Source: Alisma plantago-aquatica
Lineage: Eukaryota > Streptophyta > Magnoliopsida > Alismatales > Alismataceae
DNA: 64,000 bases
Direction: 5' to 3'
Assembly: GCA_963693085.1 (NCBI GenBank)
Contig: OY856409.1
Span: forward strand, 294,848,058 to 294,912,057
Part shown: positions 57,061 through 64,000 of the stretch, piece by piece
Layout of the letters: each line of letters begins with the position of its first letter
How positions within the stretch are numbered: the stretch's first letter is position 1
Made by a program: the position numbers and the translations under genes
Notes under the pieces: model-generated
What the model was told of the DNA's origin: nothing
The model's input: only the letters and a program-made list of their open reading frames with translations
Database searches by the model: none

Positions 57061-57434
57061 GTTTCAGGTGGAGAAACTGGTTGTTATGCCTTGTATAGAT
57101 GTAGTTAGAGTCCTATGTGTCGTATTTTTACTCTCAGGTCCTCGGAGTAGTAGTTAGTGCTTTCGAGATTTTGACTCAGTGCCTTGAGATTTTATATTAC
57201 CTGTGTTTAGCTTGACAAGATAATTAATGCTTGTAATTCACAGGAAGAGATGATACAAGTTATGTACTTTTGAAAAACAGAATGTAAATATGTTACTTTT
57301 GTTCTATGTGAGAAAGTTTTCATTTGATGGACCTCTTGGTAAAAAGGTTTTAATTTTTAGTGATTTTTGGTAATCCGCTGCTTAGTGAACGCTTCCACAT
57401 TAGTTAATCTTATTTTCGCGAGATAGACGTTACA

Positions 57435-57439
57435 ACAAG
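57435..57439. repeat. Target site duplication ACAAG, right copy
   Basis: Pairs with 43667-43671. Confidence 0.85.
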
Positions 57440-60400
57440 GGTGTTCTGGGATTTTTGTATTTTTTTATATTGACTGTTGGTCTGCCCCAGTGAGGCCCCT
57501 TTTCTCACATGATCGACCCTGATTGGGCCAACTAGATATGGGTCCCATGCCTATTGGATAATTTTAAACTACCTGTATTTATGCTGATTTTTTATTGGTT
57601 GGTTATTAAGAAATTCATAGTAAATCAATGGTTTATAAAAAATAGTAAAAATAGGTTTTGGAAAGGTTTTTCAACGAGGAACACGATTTTTAGGTTTTCT
57701 AACCCTAATTCAAGAGTCTCTGACTATTTTTTCCTAAAAGACTCAAATTAGGGTTTAGGATGTACTAATGATGATAATTAATAGAAATCATATAATTTTA
57801 GGAAAATATGGTTCGACCAAGATTAGGGATACTAAGTTAGGATCTACCTTGATCCATGGAGAGGGTCATGCTACTATGCATAAGTACTTTGGATTAATTG
57901 CAAGTTAAGTATGATGTAAGTTTATGCTTTGAATTCCAAGTTCACGAATGAAATTAAGATAATGATGATGCCTCATATTTTGTTATTGCATGTTGTTTGA
58001 TATAATCATAAAGTTCTATTCTTATCATTGATGCTCATTAGTTTAATGCTTTGATCATGTAATGGTTAAGAAATTGAAGAAAGATTCATGTAACTCATGT
58101 AATGTTAATTTCAAGATTAAGAGGGAGAAATTTCATGATGATTAAGATAATGTACTTAAGTTGTGAATTGCTCCTCTTTATGTTATTTTGTCTTTATGGC
58201 ATTGATGAGCACTTTGGTGCAACTAAGACGAGCCTTAACTGGCCGGATTAGCTTTGGTTCAATTATTAGATGAGGACAATTTACATTGATGGCAAAATAA
58301 GAATAATGATGTTACCATTTAAGTTAAGAGAATTAAGTAACTTATTATATGTTTCTCGCAATGATGGACTTTTATGATCGTTATGGTCTTCCTAACAATG
58401 ATGGGATTTTAGAGAATGATGTGCCCCACATGGGTAGTTATATAAAGAATGCATATAATAGTAATGTTCTTAATTCAGTGGTATAATGAAAGCTAAAGTA
58501 TAATGAGAATTCTTAATGTTAACTCATGCCAAGCTTATTTTAGTTCAAGTATATATGCCTTTTCAGTTCTTATAACATGCATAGTACTGCTTACTTACGT
58601 TGTTGCTTTACTTCGCATGGCTGTGAGATAAGATGTCCCTAGATCAAAGAGCAAGAGGGATTTAAAGCAAGCACTTCAAGTGTAACTGACATCAAGGAGA
58701 CATTATCTTGGTGGGGTGCCATCTACCACTCCATAGATTATCTAATCTAGTTTATTTCATATTTTAAATTTGCTAAGTTTACATGTATTAGGTTTGAAAT
58801 CAAGATGAGACAATTTATGTTTTTCCTCTTTCAAGAACAATGTATGAATCTATATTTCCAATTAATGCATGGTGTTTCAGTTATCTTGTTGCAATGCTTA
58901 TCATATTTTGATAATCTTCCTCCAAGCCCAGTGACCATGTCATGGACAACATAGGGTCATAGTCACAAATTCAGTTTTTGGGATACATACGACCAAGTTG
59001 AAAGATACGAAAATCGGGAATTATGCAGAAAATTTGGATACAAATTGGTCAATGTACGGTAAAAGTTCAGTCAACTATTTTGGAAAAAAGTCATCAAAAA
59101 GGTGATTATATATATGTACATATACATAAACACATACAAACATATATACACCCACACATATAATGATTTAAAATGACTAAACATCAAACTGATTACCCTA
59201 ATATTGGAAGAAGGGGAAGAAGTGGGAGAAACAAGCAACTGACATAAATCAGGGAAGAAGGAGGAGAATGGAGGAGGAAGATGAAGCGTACATGTAGAAT
59301 GTTGAGGGTTACTCTTGGCTCAGGGTGTGTCGAGGGATAGAGGAGGAAGGTTGGACGATTTTGTGGAACCCTGCTACAAGTAAAAATGACGTGGAAAAAA
59401 CAAAAGTGAAGCAAAAGTACAGAACAATACAAAATGACAAAAAACATATTGAAGGCATTTAAAGCGCAATACGAGGATAAAATGTGAATGAAACATGTTT
59501 AAAAGTAGTGGTTGACAGTCGGTGATACATCGGGTGCACTGATAGAGTAACTCTCTTGGTTGATAAGAGAGGGCCATCGATTTTTTTTTTGAAGTAAAGT
59601 AGTAGTTGGCGGTTACAGACACAGTGTTGCCATAGCAACAGCAGTCCACCCAGTCAACGATCACAATGACATCAAGTGGTCCCCAACAACGACAACAATG
59701 TTGTGAGGAGATCAAGTAAAGATGGAAGTTTTGTATACATTGGATATGATTCTCTTCTTCCTCATCTTTATTCTCGTGCTGGGAGGGATATCCAAATTTA
59801 GGGATAATTAATCTGGGCAATATGAGTTGTAATCTAAATTATACCGTACTTGTTGGTCGGTATTTCCCGTGATTTTTCTTTTCTCATCTTGAGGAGAGTT
59901 TTCCACATTAAATCTGGTGTTTCTTCTTTGAATTTATACACTTGTTGATAACGCTTCCACAATAAATTTTTATCACATTCAGGACCGTATCAGTATAACA
60001 TCCTCAACAAAACCAACCCAAACCCAATTGGACATCCCACCATGCAAAGGAGAAATCATGTTCTGTTTTGCTCCTCAAATGACTATCGGATAAGAATCAA
60101 CATATAAAGAGGAGATTTTTTTTAGATCTCTCTCATATAGGACTAAACCCTCCCTTTTAACCGTAAAATACCACATAAATACATCACTTGTTAGGTGCAT
60201 TCGTAGATTGCATAACACCTCTGGTGATGGTTTTGCTAAATCACACCTCAAAAACCACCATGTTGACTATTGTTATAGTCACCTAGTCGTTTAAAGTGTG
60301 AAATAGCAATTGTCAATGGTAGTAGTACTGCCTCATTTTCCTTGCATACTTCTATTGCTAGATCTAATGAAGTCGTTCTGCATAGGAGAGCAATGTAAAT

Positions 60401-60540
60401 AAATTCTCCTGAGTTAAAAGGAAAACAATTATGAAATCAAACTTTAGTTTAAAAGGAATGCAAAGATAGAAGAAAATCCCAAAGCCTAAGATCCCAAGGT
60501 TGAAACCTGGTCCGGCCCAAAGTGACATGCGTGCTGACTC
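57440..60540. other. AT-rich intergenic DNA, no gene recognised
   Basis: No supported frame. A short TA/CA-rich tract lies at 59105-59160. Nothing matched a known element family by eye. Confidence 0.4.
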
Positions 60541-60543
60541 TAT

Positions 60544-60944
60544 GGACATGTTTGATTTGGTGGATTATGCTGTGTTGGATTGCATTTTTGCATCGCGCAA
60601 TAAGAATTTTAGGTTTGGTTTTATGGAGGTGGAAATGTGGTAGACCCCTGCATTTACAGCCGTCCATGTAAAGTTTGGATTTCGTTCTCCTTTTCAAACC
60701 AGCCGGGACGCCGGGCTCCAGCTCATGCCCCGCTTGTTGGCGTCCTATGCCTGCTGCAAGACCGCCGTCCCCATCCGTTCTCATGCATTTTTCGTGATTA
60801 CTCAAGATCATTACTTCATCGAAACCAAAGCTAAAACGCAGAGTTACTGGAAATCTGGAAACGCATCATTTTTCCTGGAGCAGTATTATATGAAAATACA
60901 GGATATACCATAATCTGATTAAATCCGGTAATCCAAACATGCCC
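60544..60944. mobile_element. MITE candidate with GG(A/G)CATGTTTG inverted ends
   Basis: The left end GGACATGTTTGATTTGGTGG and the right end, read in reverse, GGGCATGTTTGGATTACCGG, are inverted repeats with a few mismatches. TAT flanks both sides (60541-60543, 60945-60947). 401 bp, no transposase. A GGGCATGTTTGG end and a 3-bp duplication suggest PIF/Harbinger-like DNA elements, although TAT is not the usual TWA target. Confidence 0.5.
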
Positions 60945-60947
60945 TAT

Positions 60948-62339
60948 GTCGAAGGCGGCAAGAGTCCGACTAACATCCTCCTTTACTGCACTGCACGTGT
61001 AGGAATATCCGTATATGCCTTTCTTATGTCTGCTGGATTGAACTTATTAATACACCGCGAAGGAAGCTGAAGTCACCGGAGCCGGGTTTAACACACGTCG
61101 TCTCTCCGCCATCTTGATTGTTGTACAGCGAATATCCTGTTCCGTCCCCTCGCATATATATATATATATTTGACGGACCACCGACCACACCATCACATCG
61201 GAAAGTAGCAGAAGACCCGCTCCTCCTTAACAATAATATCTTGAGGACAGATAAGGAAGGAAAAGTTTGTGGAGAGGCTTCTTGTTTGGGTTAATTAGGG
61301 ATATTAATTATTAATCCCGCCTCCCTGTCGCACAAAACCGGAAAAGACCGAAAGCATTAGGGTGATTAAACTATGAGGTTTGCTATGCAGACTCATTTTG
61401 AAATTCGAAACGAAACCTAAAATAATCTCTACCATATTTTATTTGTTATATTTTATAAGATTTTGTTTTAGATTCCAAAATGATAGCTATTGACATTATA
61501 TCACCAAAAAAAACCTGTATGTTATCCTGAACCAGAAACCAGAAACGAAAGACCTATCTAAACTGGTTTCCCACTCTATATACTATGTAAGACATGCCTC
61601 TCTGTTCTTTGATGCACACGTATTTAATGCTCAAGTATATGACGTTGGCTGGTAAGTGGTTACCTTACTATATATGTACCATATACCTATCTTTTTATTC
61701 CTTAATGCTCAAGTATACCAAAAAAGTTAGGTATCGAATCACGGATGATACTTTTCGTCTCTAGTGTGCGCATCTCCAAATCTCCTTGATTAATAAGACT
61801 CTACGATCTCACCTTCAAAATAAGACTCTACGATCTTATATACCGGCAGTTAGACGGTGCGATGTGTTTTGCAGCTAGGACCCAAAGGATAAAACTATTT
61901 TCAACTTTTCCTGGAAAGCTAAAATGAATCCCAGTCTCCGTTTCGAACCAGCCTGCTGACAAACGCCGCTTTTGAAGACCCATCGCTCAGCTAAAACCAA
62001 AGCTGATATTTAACTTGTTGCTGGAAACCATTTGTTCACAATCGAATACCTCATCATGTTCCCATTTTCTGAAAAGTCCAAACCAAGTAGAGGTGCTCTA
62101 CGATCCGCATCAACGAAGCTTCCGAGAAACTTTAGCTTCGTGATATATGTGTGAGTAATACCCACATATTAAATGGTCACTATTGCGGGATAATATATTT
62201 ATCCTTATGTTTGAAACAATAAATACTGTTTATTAATGTTCAAAAAGTCGAAATTTGATATCTTTGGAATCCGAGATAGTGATTAGTCTTATTTTCTCTT
62301 CTTACCTTAATTAGTTTTGTGCTATCTTCTTATTGTTAT
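60948..62339. other. Intergenic DNA, no gene recognised
   Basis: No supported frame. A TA microsatellite lies at 61157-61170. AAGACTCTACGATCT occurs twice near 61795 and 61825. Confidence 0.4.
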
Positions 62340-64000
62340 TTCCAATCATTTAGCCATGTCCGCTCATATGAGGGTTGGCTTTATCTTTTGACTTTATCTC
62401 ATGTAGTCATAGGTTGTCTATAAACTAAAACTAAAAGTCATATGATGTGATGTGCCAATATACATAAAAAGGAAAGGCAAAAAGATAGTCGGAGACTCAG
62501 AGGACAAAGAACAAGAGTGGTTTATGAAACACTGCTATGACTTGTGGGATTGTGAGCGGACCACCATTCTATAAATAATCCTTTGAAGTTAATTAATAGA
62601 ACATGCAGTTTTTTCATCAAATCAGTTCGCTCATTGGATATCTTCTTGCCAGTTATGGCCTCTATCGGTGAGATTGTTATTCTTCTCTCATGTGTTTTTG
62701 GATTGTATCTCACATAACAAAATTTTTAGGCTTAAATATTCTACAAGTCACTTCAAGTGATATTAGAACGATGTTATTATTATGAGATGACCAGAAAGTA
62801 GAAACAACACATCAAAATATAATAATGTCAACAACTACTCAAGTAGAAAAGTATGATGACAAATTATAACAGTACTAGGTACTTATAATGGAGCAATATT
62901 AAATTTTGGTTCTAATTTCATTATATATCCTATCATGATCTATTAAGAAACACGCAACACGCTATGAATAGTCTGATACGTCGTGGTCTGAAGAGAAATT
63001 TGATATTCAAAAAGTACTTGAATCCACTGTAAGTGATAGGGTGAGATAGAGTCAAGTAAATCACTTTCAAGGATAAATGGTCGTGAAGGGTACTTGGTCC
63101 AGTGAAGCATATCAATTAGTTAGAGATGGAACCAAAAGAAGAACGGTTGATGAAAAACCTACCGACATTAGTCAGAGATGAAGCAATGGCACTGTTGACG
63201 ACGTCATGTACCCAAAATATGCTACATATTTTCAACTTCATGTGCAATCAAGTGTAAGGCTGTAAATATAGCTACAAATTTCAACAGATGTAGATGTAAA
63301 TCTATCAATTGTACGTAGTGCAGTTCATCAAATTGTACAACTTGAGGATCTTTTGTTTTAGGGTTTAAGTAGTCAAACACAGACACACACACTGAGTGTA
63401 TGCATCTATTAGTAGAGTGCTTCTAGAAACAGAAGCAACTTATGAGGGCAAAAGTGGATTTTTTAAAGAAGTAAATACACTTCAACAGATAATATTTAAA
63501 GCAAAGATTGTTGACGTAATGTATGTTATCCTATTTTATGACAACCAATACTATCTCACAACATTAGCGAAGTTAAAATTACATATCTTGTAGTCGAAGC
63601 TACTATTTAATTTGAGATGATCTTCTCATTATCCATTCCAATAGTTTAAACATATCCAGTCATCCTTCTTTGTGAGGGTTTGACCTTATCTTTTTATTAG
63701 TCTTATGTAATCCTATGCAAGTTCTATGTATAAGATTAAAAGTTATATGATACAATGTGCCAACATACATCAAAATAGAGAATCAATGGAACTTAAAAAG
63801 CAGAGAAGGTGGAAATGGGTTACAAAATTCTGTTGTAAGATGTGATATTGTGAAAGAATGAGAAATTTTTGAAAACCTTTGAAGTTGGTTAACAGAATTC
63901 GTATTCTTTTTCACCAAATCTGTTCGTTTGTACATATTTTCTTGATAGTTATTGATCATGTCGATAAGCTTATTGTTTATTTTCTTTGTACATACTTAAT
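62340..64000 (+). mobile_element. Old copia-like remnant with diverged flanking repeats
   Basis: 62340-62710 and 63620-63990 share an ordered set of words: GAGGGTT(G/T)G then TTATCTTTT, AAAAGT(C/T)ATATGAT, GTGCCAA(T/C)ATACAT, CTTTGAAGTT, TTTTTCA(T/C)CAAATC, and GTTCG. They would be the two LTRs. After the first, CAAGTGATATTAGAACG (about 62754) resembles a mutated Met-type primer site. ATGTCAACAACTACTCAAG (about 62826) resembles a copia gag start. The second LTR runs out of the window. No intact gene. Confidence 0.4.

Larger units (their letters stand above)
43672..57434 (+). mobile_element. Solo LTR, subfamily C (second copy), split by copia element
   Basis: Starts TGTAACATCCCTGACC and ends ...GATAGACGTTACA, flanked by ACAAG. 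Without the nested copia element and one CCAAT copy it is about 5594 bp. The right end matches the A LTRs well (CTTAGTGAACGCTTCC, then TTAGTTAATCTTATTTTCGC). No internal region. Confidence 0.9.

Noticed and set aside
1..64000. tRNA, rRNA or other RNA genes; viral or bacterial systems
   Set aside because: No cloverleaf-type boxes, rRNA blocks, or bacterial operon structure were noticed by eye on either strand; the tRNA-like words are retrotransposon primer sites.

Overview
This window looks like intergenic plant nuclear DNA dominated by nested LTR retrotransposons, with one convincing host gene. It is a flowering plant: the elements use plant-type initiator-Met primer sites, there is an Athila-type Ty3 element and a Ty1/copia element, and the host gene is a plant cytochrome b5-fusion desaturase. 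That gene is GC-rich in strongly AT-rich surroundings, which suggests a monocot with GC-rich genes; this is inference and the species cannot be read from the sequence.

Layout. 1-181: tip of a long LTR. 182-20904: a decayed Athila-type Ty3 element (+ strand) with gag-protease, no visible reverse transcriptase or integrase, an env-like/Athila ORF1 gene, polypurine tract and 3' LTR. Its protease gene is split by a complete gag-only element with two ~5 kb LTRs (2181-15086, - strand, TSD ATTGG). 20905-25500: degraded intergenic DNA. 25531-26943 (-): an intact sphingolipid delta-8 desaturase-like gene with a TATA box. 27215-29036: no gene seen. 29037-33975 (+), 34789-39450 (-) and 43672-57434 (+): three solo LTRs of the same superfamily as the gag-only element, each with a matching 5-bp duplication. 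The third is split by an 8.2 kb Ty1/copia element (46425-54588, TSD CCAAT). 41432-42230: a copia remnant. 60544-60944: a MITE candidate. 62340-64000: an old copia-like remnant.

The most unusual signal is the organisation of the long-LTR family, here called subfamilies A (2181-15086), B (1-181, 29037-33975) and C (34789-39450, 43672-57434). Every full LTR has, in order: TGTAACATCCCTGACC at the 5' end; a TATA box about 0.7-0.9 kb in; a consensus 5' splice site 115-121 bases after the TATA; about 390 bases later a cluster of short palindromes (AAACGGTCT-NN-AGACCGTTT); AAACCCTA telo-box-like motifs in B and C; a dyad AGAGTTATAACTCT-like block; a 3' splice site CACCCYGTAG (lost in one copy); and a short Gly/Arg/Gln-rich reading frame. 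This predicts a 3.2-3.8 kb intron in the 5' leader that holds the palindromes. The Athila-type element independently carries arrays of another palindrome (GTCGATANTATCGAC-like), in its LTR and again upstream of a TATA box in front of its env-like gene.

All comparisons were made by eye; no alignments or database searches were run.
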